Source: DATFPK01 sp035264885 (GTDB lineage: Bacteria; Actinomycetota; Thermoleophilia; Solirubrobacterales; 70-9). Taken from it: a stretch of 64,000 nucleotides of DNA. Shown here one piece after another: positions 44,046 to 53,167 of this stretch. A program made the translations under genes and the position numbers. The notes below the pieces were generated by a model. That model saw nothing but the letters and a program-made list of their open reading frames with translations, searched no databases and was not told the DNA's origin. The stretch covers positions 1-64,000 of the forward strand of contig DATFPK010000049.1 in assembly GCA_035264885.1 (NCBI GenBank), read 5' to 3'. Numbering within the stretch: the stretch's first letter is position 1; each line of letters starts with the position of its first letter.

Positions 44046-45203
44046 TCAGCGCCGGTACTTGAGGCGAAGCAGCGGGCGCTCGAGAAGCAGGTAGCTGGCG
44101 GTGCCGACGACAATCGAGATCGCAAGCGTCGCGGCGAGGACGACCGCGAAGCCGGCGCCCTCCTCCCCGAGCTCCAGCGCGACGGCGTAGTGCCACAGGA
44201 AGACCCCGTAGGAGATAAGGCCGAGAGAGGACATGACACGGGTCGCGAGCAGGCGCCTCGGGGCGCCGCCGCGGTCACCGCCGAACACTGCCGGCAGCAT
44301 GAGGAGGAGGGCGATCAGTCCGAAGCCGAGGTGTACGAGGACCTGGTCCCCGCGCTCGGTCAGGTAGGGCGTGGGCGGCAGGCCGAGGGCCAAGCCGGCG
44401 TAGAGCGCGATGGCGACGAGCCAGGGGAGGAGCGGGCGCGACGTGATCGCCTCAAGCGCCCGCGGCAGGCGCCGTCCCTCGAGCCCCACCGACGCGCACG
44501 CGAGTCCCATCCCCAGCGCGAACCAGAAGACGAAGGCGCCAACCGACCCGGCGAGCCAAGAGCGCGGTCCCGACTCCACCCAGTAGAAGTGGGCGATGAT
44601 CGAAAGGGCCGACAGCCCGACGAGCAGGCCGAGCTCGGCGGCCAGCCAGCGCCGCCCCGACAGTCTTCCGGTCAGCCAGGCCGCGGCCAGCGCGTAGAGC
44701 GGCAGCACCGCGTAGAAGGTGACCTCAACGACCAGGCTCCAGGTCTGGGCGAGGCCGCAGTCGGGCGCTCCAGTGCAGCCCGCGCCCGCGCGGACCGGCA
44801 GCGTCTGGGCGAGCGCATACTGGTCCAGCCACTCGCCGTCGCTGACGCCGACCGTCGCCGGCAGGATCGTGAGCACGGTCAGGGCAAGCCAGTAGGCGGG
44901 GAAGATCCTGAGGAAGCGGCGCTTGGCGTAGTCGGCCACGTCGGGGGCCGCCGGCCCGCCTCCGTGATGGGCGATGAACGGCCGGTAGAGCAGGAACCCG
45001 GAGATCAGGAAGAAGACCGCCACGCCGACGTTCAAATGGGCGAGGAGGCGGCCGGCCGGGTCGTCGCCCAGGGCGCCGCCGAAGACGGCGCAGTGGACGA
45101 CGACGACGCAGAGGACGGCGAACGCCCGCATACCGTCCATCAACGGGAAGCGCGGATGGCGAGGCGGCGGCGCAAGGGCGTCGGGAACCCTGCCCTCGGA
45201 CAC
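44046..45203 (-). CDS. Acyltransferase family 3 (OafA-type O-acetyltransferase)
   Basis: A 385-residue integral membrane protein with about ten hydrophobic segments. FPLMDGMRAFAVLCVVVVH is the family's N-terminal motif with catalytic-type His, and RRFLRIFPAYWLAL contains the conserved R-x10-P/Y region. Members transfer acyl groups, usually acetyl, to sugars during polysaccharide or lipid modification. GTG 45203 has TAGAAT (45210-45215) 6 bases upstream. The ASST-like gene follows in the operon, and a GT39-type gene diverges from it. Confidence 0.92.
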   Translation of the reverse strand: MSEGRVPDALAPPPRHPRFPLMDGMRAFAVLCVVVVHCAVFGGALGDDPAGRLLAHLNVGVAVFFLISGFLLYRPFIAHHGGGPAAPDVADYAKRRFLRIFPAYWLALTVLTILPATVGVSDGEWLDQYALAQTLPVRAGAGCTGAPDCGLAQTWSLVVEVTFYAVLPLYALAAAWLTGRLSGRRWLAAELGLLVGLSALSIIAHFYWVESGPRSWLAGSVGAFVFWFALGMGLACASVGLEGRRLPRALEAITSRPLLPWLVAIALYAGLALGLPPTPYLTERGDQVLVHLGFGLIALLLMLPAVFGGDRGGAPRRLLATRVMSSLGLISYGVFLWHYAVALELGEEGAGFAVVLAATLAISIVVGTASYLLLERPLLRLKYRR

Positions 45204-45209
45204 GCCACG

Positions 45210-45237
45210 ATTCTAGGTCGCACCCCTCGCCTAGGGT
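45210..45237. promoter_or_regulatory. Divergent leaderless promoters TAGAAT (-) and TAGGGT (+)
   Basis: Minus-strand TAGAAT (45210-45215) is 6 bases before GTG 45203. Plus-strand TAGGGT (45232-45237) is 8 bases before GTG 45246. Together they support both start choices. Confidence 0.55.
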
Positions 45238-45245
45238 TCCCGGCC

Positions 45246-46823
45246 GTGTCGAGGCGAATGACGACAGCCCTGCTGCTCGGCGGGATCACGCTCGCCGGCC
45301 TTGCCCTGCGTTTGACTCAGTACGGGCAGGGACTCCTCGGCGACGAGCTCTCGACCTACTGGATCCTCGACGGCAACAGCCTCGGCGACGTCCTCACCTC
45401 CGTCCACAGCGACGACGAGATCACGCCGCCCCTCTACTTCATCCTCGGCTGGACCTCCCTCGAGGTCTTCGGCGACCCGGAGGCGATTCGCCTGCCCTCG
45501 CTGATCGCCGGCACTGCGACCATTCCGCTGATGTACCTGGTGGGGCAGCGGACGGTCGGTCATGCCGCCGGACTCGTCGCGGCGGCGATCTTCGCCCTCA
45601 ATCCCTTCATGATCTATTACGCGGCCGAGGCCCGGTCCTATGCGGTGATGATCGCGGTGCTGGCCGTCTCGACCCTGGCGTTGCTGCTGGCGCTGGAGAC
45701 GCGCCGGCGGCGCTGGTGGGCCGTCTACGCGGGCGCCTCGTGCGGGGCGATGCTCTCCCACTACACGGCGGCCTTCCCGCTCGCCGCGCAGGCCGGCTGG
45801 GTCGTGTGGGCCCACCGCGCCGCCCTGCGTCCGCTCCTGCTCGCGAACCTTGCTGCTGCCCTCGCCTTCATGCCCTGGATCACTGGATTCGTCGCCGATC
45901 AGAACTCGCCCACCACCGAGATCCTCTCGCGGCTCCAGCCGTTCGAATTCGGAGCCGTTCGATATGCAATGGAGGCCTGGGCGGTCGGCTTCCCCTACCT
46001 GCGGCTGGAGGCCGTACCCGGCGTCCTCGCCGGTTTACTGATCCTCGCCGGTCTGCTGATCGGCGGCGCGAGCTGGGCCTGGCGACGCTGGCAGCGCGAC
46101 GATCCGCCCCGCCCGGCCGCAACTCCCCGCCCGCGCCCGGTGGCCGGCGGCCTGGCCCTGGTTGTCCTGCTCTTCGCCGCGGCGCCGCTTGGCGAGGCCG
46201 TCTACAGCGCACTGGGCACGAATCTCCTCGGCGCCCGCAACCTCAACTCGGCGACTCCGGGTCTCGTCCTGCTGATGGGGGCGATCGCAGCCAGCGGCGC
46301 CGTCCTCGTTGCGGCGATCTCGACGACCCTAGTCCTGGCCGGCTTCGCAGTGGCCTCTCTCCGCACCCTGGACGACGACCGGGCTCGCCCGGCCTACGAG
46401 GCGGCGGCCGACGACATTGCCAGCAGGGGAAAACCCGGCGACATCGTCATCGATGCGTCGGCGCTGACGCCGGTGCCACTCACCGGCCTAGACGTCTATC
46501 TCCCGGCCAGTTTCCGCCAGTTTCGCCTCGGCCTGCCGCGGAGCGAGGATCCGTTCGAGTTCGGCGACCGCGTGCCGCCGATTGGACCGATGATCGACGC
46601 GGCCTTCCGAGCCGCCGACGGCAACAAGGTGTTCCTCGTCGCCTACGTCCGGACGGAGTCTCTCTCCAGTGGTGCCCGCCGAGTCGCAGAGCAGGGACGC
46701 GAGGGGCCGACGCTGGGCGAGCGTGTGCTGGGCCGGCTGCCACCCGGCTATGAGGTCACGCGCAGCGAGGTTCACCCTGGCCTGATCCGCATCTCACTGG
46801 CCGAGATCGAGCGGCGACCCTAG
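45246..46823 (+). CDS. GT39-type membrane glycosyltransferase (mannosyl/arabinosyltransferase-like)
   Basis: A 525-residue polytopic protein with eight to ten hydrophobic segments. The first extracytoplasmic loop has LLGDELSTYWILDGNS and SVHSDDEITPPLYFILGW, the acidic motif used by PMT/ArnT-type GT-C enzymes. YAAEARSYAVMIAVLAVSTL is another family hallmark. These enzymes take sugars from polyprenyl-phosphate donors, so the PPM synthase earlier in the window could supply it. The C-terminal 140 residues are soluble. GTG 45246 is supported by TAGGGT; ATG 45258 is an alternative. The 3' end overlaps the convergent methyltransferase by 4 bases. Confidence 0.87.
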   Translation: MSRRMTTALLLGGITLAGLALRLTQYGQGLLGDELSTYWILDGNSLGDVLTSVHSDDEITPPLYFILGWTSLEVFGDPEAIRLPSLIAGTATIPLMYLVGQRTVGHAAGLVAAAIFALNPFMIYYAAEARSYAVMIAVLAVSTLALLLALETRRRRWWAVYAGASCGAMLSHYTAAFPLAAQAGWVVWAHRAALRPLLLANLAAALAFMPWITGFVADQNSPTTEILSRLQPFEFGAVRYAMEAWAVGFPYLRLEAVPGVLAGLLILAGLLIGGASWAWRRWQRDDPPRPAATPRPRPVAGGLALVVLLFAAAPLGEAVYSALGTNLLGARNLNSATPGLVLLMGAIAASGAVLVAAISTTLVLAGFAVASLRTLDDDRARPAYEAAADDIASRGKPGDIVIDASALTPVPLTGLDVYLPASFRQFRLGLPRSEDPFEFGDRVPPIGPMIDAAFRAADGNKVFLVAYVRTESLSSGARRVAEQGREGPTLGERVLGRLPPGYEVTRSEVHPGLIRISLAEIERRP

Positions 46824-47515
46824 CCGGCGCGGGCGAGGACGACGTTGTGCGCGCACCGCTTGCGGATCCCGGGTGTGCGCTCGGCGAGCCGCTCCAGCGC
46901 AGCGGCCACGCCCAGCAGACTCGATGGCGTGAAGTCGGGGACGAGGCCCAGCTGTTGCACCTCGACCGGCTCGGCGCCGCCCGCCCGCAGGCCGCTCAGC
47001 AGTTCCTCGAGGGGAATCAGCCGCTCGTCGCCGACGTCCTGTGGGACCCGCCGCATGATGTAGGGCCAGTACGGGTTGCGCGGGTTGTGGTCCCAGACCA
47101 GCACCTGCCCGCCCGGCCGGACCACCCTTCCCATCTCCCGCAGCGCCGCGTGGACGTCGGCCGGGTCGCCGATGTGATGCATGGTCGCCACTGAGAGCGC
47201 CAGGTCGAACTCCCCGTCCTCGAACGGCAGGTCGGTCCCCGACGCCTGCACGGCCTGCACCGTGGGGAACCGCGTCCGCATCTCTCCCAGCATCCCCTTC
47301 GAGGGGTCGGCGCCGACCATCTCGTAGCCCAGTTCGGCCAGCCGTCCCGCGAGGACACCGGTGCCGCAGCCGAGGTCGAGGACGCGGGCCGGCGGCGGGC
47401 GATGCTCCGCGACGTATGCGGCCCGCTTCTCGAGGTAGTGCTCCACCACGTGGGCGGGGAGCGACTTGTCGTAGTGGGCGGCGACCTCGTCGAAGTGCGG
47501 GTTGCCTTCGCTCAT
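46820..47515 (-). CDS. SAM-dependent methyltransferase (class I)
   Basis: A 231-residue methyltransferase with motif I VLDLGCGTGVLAG near residue 45, the acidic end of strand 2 in MVGADPSKGML, and motif II/III regions FDLALSVATMHHI and VVRPGGQVLVWDHNPRN. It is of the Methyltransf_11/UbiE type; the acceptor is unknown. ATG 47515 overlaps the stop of the upstream GT2 gene (ATGA), so the pair is a translationally coupled operon. A sugar or lipid-linked acceptor is an inference from context. Confidence 0.88.
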   Translation of the reverse strand: MSEGNPHFDEVAAHYDKSLPAHVVEHYLEKRAAYVAEHRPPPARVLDLGCGTGVLAGRLAELGYEMVGADPSKGMLGEMRTRFPTVQAVQASGTDLPFEDGEFDLALSVATMHHIGDPADVHAALREMGRVVRPGGQVLVWDHNPRNPYWPYIMRRVPQDVGDERLIPLEELLSGLRAGGAEPVEVQQLGLVPDFTPSSLLGVAAALERLAERTPGIRKRCAHNVVLARAG

Positions 47516-48282
47516 CCCTTGTAGCCGGTCGGCAGCCTGGTCTGCCCGTCGAAGGCGCCGGGGCGCGGCAGCCGGCGCGGCGAGCGCCGGCGGAAGCGGA
47601 GGATGAGCCAGATCATCTGAAGGCCGAGGACGAATGCCTTGCTCGGGTCGCCGGTCACCGAGGACTTGCCGACCCGCGGGAGGTAATTGACAGGGACCTC
47701 GACGAAACGGGCGCCGGAGACGATCGTCAGCAGCAGGATCTCCGGTCCCGCCTGGCTGCCGCCGACCTTCATGTTCGCGAGCAGGTAGTCGGCGAGCGGG
47801 CGGTCGACGAGGCGGTAGGTGCAGCCGATGTCGCTGAGGTGGGAGGTGTTGAACAGGACCTCGACCATCTTCGCCACCGCCCAGTTGCCCCAGCGCAGGA
47901 AGAAGCCCATGTTGGCGCCATGCCAGATCAGCTCACGGGTGGTCCGCGTGCCGAACACCGCGTCGCACTCGTTCGAGTAGGCCAGCAGCTTGACCAGGTC
48001 CTCGGGGAGGAACGTGGCGTCGGGCTCCGCCAGGACGATCAGGTCGCCGGTCGCCTCCGACAGGCCGCGGCGGATCGCGTGGCCGTACCCCTGCCGGGGC
48101 TCGAAGACCTGTCGGGCCTCGGTTTTCTCGACCTCCGCCGCGGTGCCCGCTTCGGCGTTGTTGTTGACGACGAGGACTTCGTCGACCATCCCGGTGGCGT
48201 AGAAGCCCTCGATGACGCGGCGGATCGAATCGCGCTCCGCGTAGGTCATCAGGACCACGGTGACTGTCTGGTTGCCCCACAT
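47512..48282 (-). CDS. Glycosyltransferase family 2 (polyprenyl-phosphate type)
   Basis: A 256-residue GT2: VVLMTYAERDSIRRVIEG, VLVVNNNAEAG, QGYGHAIRRGLSEATGDLIV and LAEPDATFLPEDL, with ExD replacing DXD. It resembles dolichyl-phosphate glucose synthase-like enzymes; it lacks C-terminal membrane helices but has a hydrophobic stretch LGLQMIWLILRF near the end. The start is ATG 48282; the frame upstream enters the divergent gene's promoter. Coupled to the downstream methyltransferase. Confidence 0.85.
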   Translation of the reverse strand: MWGNQTVTVVLMTYAERDSIRRVIEGFYATGMVDEVLVVNNNAEAGTAAEVEKTEARQVFEPRQGYGHAIRRGLSEATGDLIVLAEPDATFLPEDLVKLLAYSNECDAVFGTRTTRELIWHGANMGFFLRWGNWAVAKMVEVLFNTSHLSDIGCTYRLVDRPLADYLLANMKVGGSQAGPEILLLTIVSGARFVEVPVNYLPRVGKSSVTGDPSKAFVLGLQMIWLILRFRRRSPRRLPRPGAFDGQTRLPTGYKG

Positions 48283-48330
48283 GTCGCTGCCCGCCCTGGC
48301 GCTCGGGGCCGGGGGGCGGGGATTGTGCCG

Positions 48331-48336
48331 TAGATT
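48331..48336 (+). promoter_or_regulatory. -10 element (TAGATT) for the exporter operon
   Basis: TAGATT followed by 7 bases and GTG 48344, the first gene of the rhamnosyltransferase-wzt-wzm-hydrolase operon. Confidence 0.5.
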
Positions 48337-48343
48337 CGCGCCC

Positions 48344-51049
48344 GTGAGCGCCCTGAGCGAGGGGGACGAAGGCCTCGAGCTCCGCCTCGAGTTCCCGCTG
48401 CCGGACTCGATCCCGGCGGGACGCGGCACCGCGCTCTTCCTCTACGGCAGCTGCTTTCACCGCCACTCGGCGGTGACGGGGCTCGACGTCGTGGTGGGCG
48501 AGCATCGCCATCCGGTCCGGGACCTCAACATGCCCCGGCCCGACCTCTTCCGCGCCCACCACCCGCTGCTCGGCGACGGCGAGGCCGACGCCGACCACGA
48601 CCCCGGCTCGGCCGAGGACCCGGAGCTGCGCTCGTTCCGGAGCGGCTTCTGGGCGGTCGTGCCGGTGACGCCGACCGCGGAGGGGACGCTCGGGCTGGCG
48701 GTGGAGGCGGCTCTCGAGGACCGCAGCCGGGCCGGCGGCCCGCTCGGGGCGGTCGAGGTGACGCCGCCTCCGCCGCCTCCGGGCGAGGGGCCGACGATCG
48801 CGATCTGCATGGCGACGCACGAGCCCGACCCCGGCCTCCTGGTCCGTCAGGTCGAGTCGATCCGCGCCCAGACCGACCGGGACTGGATTTGCGTGATCAG
48901 CGACGACGCCTCCTCGCCGAGCGGCGTCGCGGCGATCGAGGCCGCGGTCGAGGGCGACTCGCGGTTCACCGTCTGGCGCTCCGACGAGCGGCTCGGCTTC
49001 TATCGCAACTTCGAGCGGGCGATCTCCCTGGCGCCCCCGACCGCTGGCCTCGTCGCGCTGGCCGACCAGGACGACGCCTGGCACCCGGACAAGCTGGCGA
49101 CCCTGCGCGCCGCCCTCGGGGACGCCAACCTCGTCTACAGCGACCAGCGCCTGGTCCGGCCCGACGGCACGGTGATCTCCGGCACCTACTGGACGAGCCG
49201 TCGCAACAATCACACGAACCTCGCCTCCCTGCTGATCGCCAACTCGGTCACGGGCGCGGCATCGCTCTTCCGGCGTGAGGTGGCGGACCTCGCCCTGCCC
49301 TTCCCCGGGGTGCCCGGCGTCGAGTACCACGACCACTGGATAGCCCTCCTCGCCCTCGCGACCGGCCGGATCGACTACGTCGACCGTCCGCTCTACGACT
49401 ACGTCCAGCACGGCGAGGCGGCGCTGGGCCACACGGAGGCGAACCTCGGCGTCGCCCGGTCCGGAAAGCGCGGGCCGGTGGCGAAGCTGCGGATCTGGCG
49501 GCGCTCGATGGACGACTGGCGATTCGCCTACTTCAGCGGCTACCTGCGGCTGAAGACCGTCGCGATTGCCCTGGCCGCGCGAGGTGGAGCGCGGACCCCG
49601 GCCCGGCGCCGCCGCGTCCTGCGCCGGTTCGCCGCGGCGGAGCGCTCAGCGGTAGCCGCTGCCTGGCTCGCGCTGCGCCTCCTGCGGCCCCGGCTCGGCC
49701 GCGACGAGACCTTGGGCTTCGAGCGCCTCCTCCTGCGCGGGATCGCATGGCGCAGGCTGGCCGGCTTGCGACGCGGCGGCGCGGCGGGGGCGGTCGCCGC
49801 CGACGCGGCACTGCCCCCGGCCCGCCAGGACTCGCCGCCGCACGGGGACGCCGCCACCGCGCACCTCGAGGCGAAGATCGGGCCGCTCGAGCTGACCGTT
49901 TCTCCCTCGACGCCGGAGCGGGTCAACGTGCTGGTTCCGACGATCGACCTCCGCCACCTGTTCGGCGGCTATATCGCCAAGTTCAACCTGGCCCGCAGGC
50001 TGGCCGAGGCCGGGCGCCGGGTGCGGATCGTCACCGTCGACCCCACGGGCCCCCTGCCGCGTTCCTGGCGGCGGCAGGTCGAGTCCTACGCCGGGCTGGG
50101 CGGCCTCTTCGACCGGGTCGAGGTCGAGTTCGCCCGGGACTCGGGCCGGCCGCTGAAGGTCAGCCCGCTCGACTCCTTCGTCGCCACGACCTTCTGGACC
50201 GCCCGGATCGCCCGCGAGGCGGTGGCCGCCACGGAGCGCGACCGCTTCCTCTACCTGATCCAGGAGTACGAGCCCTACACGTTCGTGATGGGCTCCTGGG
50301 CGGCGGTCGCCCGCGAGACCTACGAGTACCCGCACGTCGCGCTCTTCTCGACCGAGCTCCTGCGCGAGTTCTTCGCCGCCCGCGGCTACGGCGTCTACGC
50401 GCAGGGCCGCGAGGCAGGCGACCGCGCCTCCGTCTCCTTCCAGAACGCGATCACGGCCGTGGAGGGGCCGGCGGCGGCCGACCTCGCCGCGCGCGACACC
50501 CGCCGCCTCCTCTTCTACGCCCGACCCGAGCCCCACGCGGCCCGCAACATGTTCGAGCTCGGCCTGATGTCTCTCTCCCGGGCGGCGGCGGAGGGGGTGT
50601 TCGGGCCCGAGTGGGAGCTGAACGGGATCGGCTCGGTCCAGGGTCGCGACTCGATTCCGCTCCCCGGCGCCCAGTCTCTGCGGATCCTGACCCGCCGCGA
50701 CCAGTCGGCCTACGCCGCCCTGCTTCGTGAGCACGACGTCGGCCTGGCCCTGATGTTCACGCCGCACCCCAGCCTCGTGCCGATCGAGATGGCCTCGGCG
50801 GGGATGCTGGCCGTGACCAACTCGTTCGAGACCAAGACCGCGGAGGCGATGGCGGCGATCTCCCCCAACCTCATCGCCGCCGATCCGACGCCCGACGGGG
50901 TGGTCGAAGGGCTCGAGGAGGCGGTCCGCCGGGTCGGCGAGCACGAGGCACGGGCTGCCGGCGCCACCGTCCGCTGGAGCCGGGACTGGGAGACCTCGCT
51001 GGACGACGAGATCACGGGCCGAGTCCTCTCCCTGCTCGACGCGTGTTGA
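48344..51049 (+). CDS. Bifunctional glycosyltransferase: GT2 plus WsaF-type rhamnosyltransferase
   Basis: A 901-residue protein. Residues 1-145 form a beta-rich N-terminal domain without a clear family. From about 149 to 370 there is a GT2 domain (TIAICMATHEPD, VISDDASSPSG, ALADQDDAWHPDK), the DQDDAW form common in rhamnosyltransferases. After an Arg/Ala-rich linker, residues 525-900 are a GT-B domain like WsaF (RVNVLVPTIDLRHLFGGYIA, LYLIQEYEPYTFVMGSW, VALFSTELL). WsaF-type enzymes build rhamnan chains. The fusion suggests one protein adding two linkages to the polymer exported by the next genes. The start is a leaderless GTG. Confidence 0.85.
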   Translation: MSALSEGDEGLELRLEFPLPDSIPAGRGTALFLYGSCFHRHSAVTGLDVVVGEHRHPVRDLNMPRPDLFRAHHPLLGDGEADADHDPGSAEDPELRSFRSGFWAVVPVTPTAEGTLGLAVEAALEDRSRAGGPLGAVEVTPPPPPPGEGPTIAICMATHEPDPGLLVRQVESIRAQTDRDWICVISDDASSPSGVAAIEAAVEGDSRFTVWRSDERLGFYRNFERAISLAPPTAGLVALADQDDAWHPDKLATLRAALGDANLVYSDQRLVRPDGTVISGTYWTSRRNNHTNLASLLIANSVTGAASLFRREVADLALPFPGVPGVEYHDHWIALLALATGRIDYVDRPLYDYVQHGEAALGHTEANLGVARSGKRGPVAKLRIWRRSMDDWRFAYFSGYLRLKTVAIALAARGGARTPARRRRVLRRFAAAERSAVAAAWLALRLLRPRLGRDETLGFERLLLRGIAWRRLAGLRRGGAAGAVAADAALPPARQDSPPHGDAATAHLEAKIGPLELTVSPSTPERVNVLVPTIDLRHLFGGYIAKFNLARRLAEAGRRVRIVTVDPTGPLPRSWRRQVESYAGLGGLFDRVEVEFARDSGRPLKVSPLDSFVATTFWTARIAREAVAATERDRFLYLIQEYEPYTFVMGSWAAVARETYEYPHVALFSTELLREFFAARGYGVYAQGREAGDRASVSFQNAITAVEGPAAADLAARDTRRLLFYARPEPHAARNMFELGLMSLSRAAAEGVFGPEWELNGIGSVQGRDSIPLPGAQSLRILTRRDQSAYAALLREHDVGLALMFTPHPSLVPIEMASAGMLAVTNSFETKTAEAMAAISPNLIAADPTPDGVVEGLEEAVRRVGEHEARAAGATVRWSRDWETSLDDEITGRVLSLLDAC

Positions 51050-51062
51050 TTGACTGAGCGGC

Positions 51063-52313
51063 ATGGGCGAGCCCGTCGTCATCGAGGCGCAGGGGATCCA
51101 CAAGCGGTTCCGGATCCCCAAGCATCGGATCAACTCGTTCAAGGAGCGGGCCGTGCACCCCCTTGCGCGGATCGAGTACCGCGACCTCCAGGCGCTGCGC
51201 GATGTCAGCTTCGACGTCCGCAAGGGCGAGTTCTTCGGCGTGGTCGGCCGCAACGGCTCCGGCAAGAGCACGCTGCTCAAGGTCATGGCGAGCATCTACC
51301 GGGCCGACGCCGGCCGGATCCGGATGGCCGGACGGCTGGCGCCGTTCATCGAGCTCGGCGTCGGCTTCAACCCGGACCTGACCGCGCGCGACAACGTCGT
51401 CCTGAACGGGGTGATGATGGGGCTGTCGCGGCGCGAGGCGGCGCGGCGCCTGGACGCGGTGCTCGACTTCGCCGAGCTCGAGGAGTTCCTCGAGCTGCCG
51501 CTCAAGAACTACTCGTCGGGGATGCTCGTGCGGCTGGCGTTCGCGGTGATGGTCCAGGCCGATGCCGACATCATGCTGATCGACGAGGTGCTGGCGGTGG
51601 GGGACGCGTCGTTCGCGCAGAAGTGCGCCAACACGTTCCGCGACATGCGCGACGCCGGCAAGACCATCGTCCTCGTGACCCATGACATGGCGACCGTCGA
51701 GGAGTACTGCCACCGGGCGATGCTGATCGACGAGGGCGAGGTCCGGTACATGGGTGACCCGGGCCAGGTCTCGCGCCGCTACCTGCGGCTCAACTTCGAG
51801 CGCGCGGCGGGCGACGAGGACGAGCAGGACTACGAGGGGCAGACCGGGACCGAAGACGCGCGGATCGTCCGGGGATGGCTCGAGGATTCGGCCGGCGAGC
51901 ACGTCACCAACCTCGAGCACGGGGACACGATCCGCTTCCGGGCCGAGGTCGAAGGCGTGCGCGCGGTGTCCGATCCGAGCTTCGGGTTCATGATCCGCGA
52001 CGCCGACGGCGTCAACGTCGCCGGCTTCGGCACCCACCTGGAGAGCGGTGAGGACGAGCCGGCGAAGAGCCTCGACCCAGGCGAGCGGGTGAGGATCGCG
52101 GCCGACATCGAGAATCCGCTCAATCCCGGCCGCTACACGCTCGACTTCTGGGTCTGCCGCAACCGCAACGTCACCGACGTGGTCGTCGCGGTCCGGCGGA
52201 TGATCACCTTCGTCGTCTTCGGCTCGGTCTGGGCTCCGGGGATCGTCTCGCTCAAGGCGCGGCTCGAGGCGGTGCCGCAGGAGGGGGTCCACCAGGAGGA
52301 GGCGCGCGAATGA
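51063..52313 (+). CDS. ABC polysaccharide/teichoic-acid exporter, ATP-binding subunit with Wzt C-terminal domain
   Basis: A 416-residue ATPase. Walker A GRNGSGKST is near residue 61, signature YSSGMLVRLAF near 150, Walker B IMLIDEV near 170 and the switch His in VTHDM. The A-loop region matches the TagH/Wzt subfamily. Residues 262-400 form an added all-beta domain (Wzt_C type), which in O-antigen systems reads the non-reducing-end cap and so controls chain length. It energises export of the glycan made by the upstream bifunctional transferase. The stop overlaps the permease ATG by 4 bases. Confidence 0.93.
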   Translation: MGEPVVIEAQGIHKRFRIPKHRINSFKERAVHPLARIEYRDLQALRDVSFDVRKGEFFGVVGRNGSGKSTLLKVMASIYRADAGRIRMAGRLAPFIELGVGFNPDLTARDNVVLNGVMMGLSRREAARRLDAVLDFAELEEFLELPLKNYSSGMLVRLAFAVMVQADADIMLIDEVLAVGDASFAQKCANTFRDMRDAGKTIVLVTHDMATVEEYCHRAMLIDEGEVRYMGDPGQVSRRYLRLNFERAAGDEDEQDYEGQTGTEDARIVRGWLEDSAGEHVTNLEHGDTIRFRAEVEGVRAVSDPSFGFMIRDADGVNVAGFGTHLESGEDEPAKSLDPGERVRIAADIENPLNPGRYTLDFWVCRNRNVTDVVVAVRRMITFVVFGSVWAPGIVSLKARLEAVPQEGVHQEEARE

Positions 52314-53167
52314 CCGGGTTCGGGACAACCGCCGAGAACCCCGAGCTGCGTGACGTCCGCGGCCCGTCGGCCACTGGCGGCGGATGGCGCCGGTTCGCCG
52401 ACCTGCTCTACCTGATCGCCGTCACCGACTTCAAGAAGTCCTACTTCGGCACGGTCCTCGGCTACTTCTGGTCTCTCGCCCGGCCGGTGTTGCTGTTCGC
52501 GGTCCTGCTTGCGGTCTTCACGCAGGTGTTCCGGATTGGCTCCCAGGTCGAGAACTATCCGGTCCTGCTGCTCCTCAACATCGTCATGTTCGGGTTCTTC
52601 CAGGAGGCGACCGTGGCCGCGGTGACCTCGGTCGTGGCCCAGGAGGGCGTGGTCCGCAAGACGCAGTTCCCGCGGCTCGTCATCCCGCTGGCGGTCGTCC
52701 TCACCGCCCTGTTCAACCTCGGCATGAACCTGATCGCGGTCTTCGCGTTCATCCTCGCCTACGGCGTCGAGCCGGCCTGGACCTGGCTGCTCTTCCCGCT
52801 TCCCGCCGTCGCCCTGTTCGTCTTCACGACCGCGGTGGCGATGATCCTCTCCTCGCTCTACGTGCGCTTCCGCGACGTCGCGATCATCTGGTCGGTCCTC
52901 GTCGCCGTCCTCTTCTACGGCACGCCGATCCTGTATCCGCTCGAGGTCGTCCCGGACACGCTGCACGACTTCCTGATGGTCAACCCGCTGACGCCGATCT
53001 TCGAACAGATGCGCGCCTGGATCATCGATCCGGGCGCCCCCGGGGCCGTCGACGCCGCCGGGGGCGTGCTCTACCTGCTGCCGGCCCTGGCGATGTACAT
53101 GGGAATCTGCGCCCTCGCGGTCTGGGTCTTCAACCGCGAGGCGCCGCGGATCGCGGAGGAGCTGTGA
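52310..53167 (+). CDS. ABC polysaccharide exporter permease (Wzm/TagG type, ABC-2)
   Basis: A 285-residue membrane protein with six hydrophobic segments and the ABC-2 amphipathic N-terminus (LLYLIAVTDFKKSYFGTVLG) plus FFYGTPILYPLEVVP, both hallmarks of Wzm/TagG permeases. It pairs with the preceding ATPase to move undecaprenyl-linked polymer across the cytoplasmic membrane. ATG 52310 overlaps the ATPase stop (ATGA), and its own stop overlaps the GTG of the hydrolase gene. Confidence 0.93.
   Translation: MTGFGTTAENPELRDVRGPSATGGGWRRFADLLYLIAVTDFKKSYFGTVLGYFWSLARPVLLFAVLLAVFTQVFRIGSQVENYPVLLLLNIVMFGFFQEATVAAVTSVVAQEGVVRKTQFPRLVIPLAVVLTALFNLGMNLIAVFAFILAYGVEPAWTWLLFPLPAVALFVFTTAVAMILSSLYVRFRDVAIIWSVLVAVLFYGTPILYPLEVVPDTLHDFLMVNPLTPIFEQMRAWIIDPGAPGAVDAAGGVLYLLPALAMYMGICALAVWVFNREAPRIAEEL

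Noticed and set aside
44001..45245. Plus-strand N-terminal extension of the GT39-type gene
   Set aside because: It is antisense to the acyltransferase gene and has no family similarity; GTG 45246 has its own -10 element.
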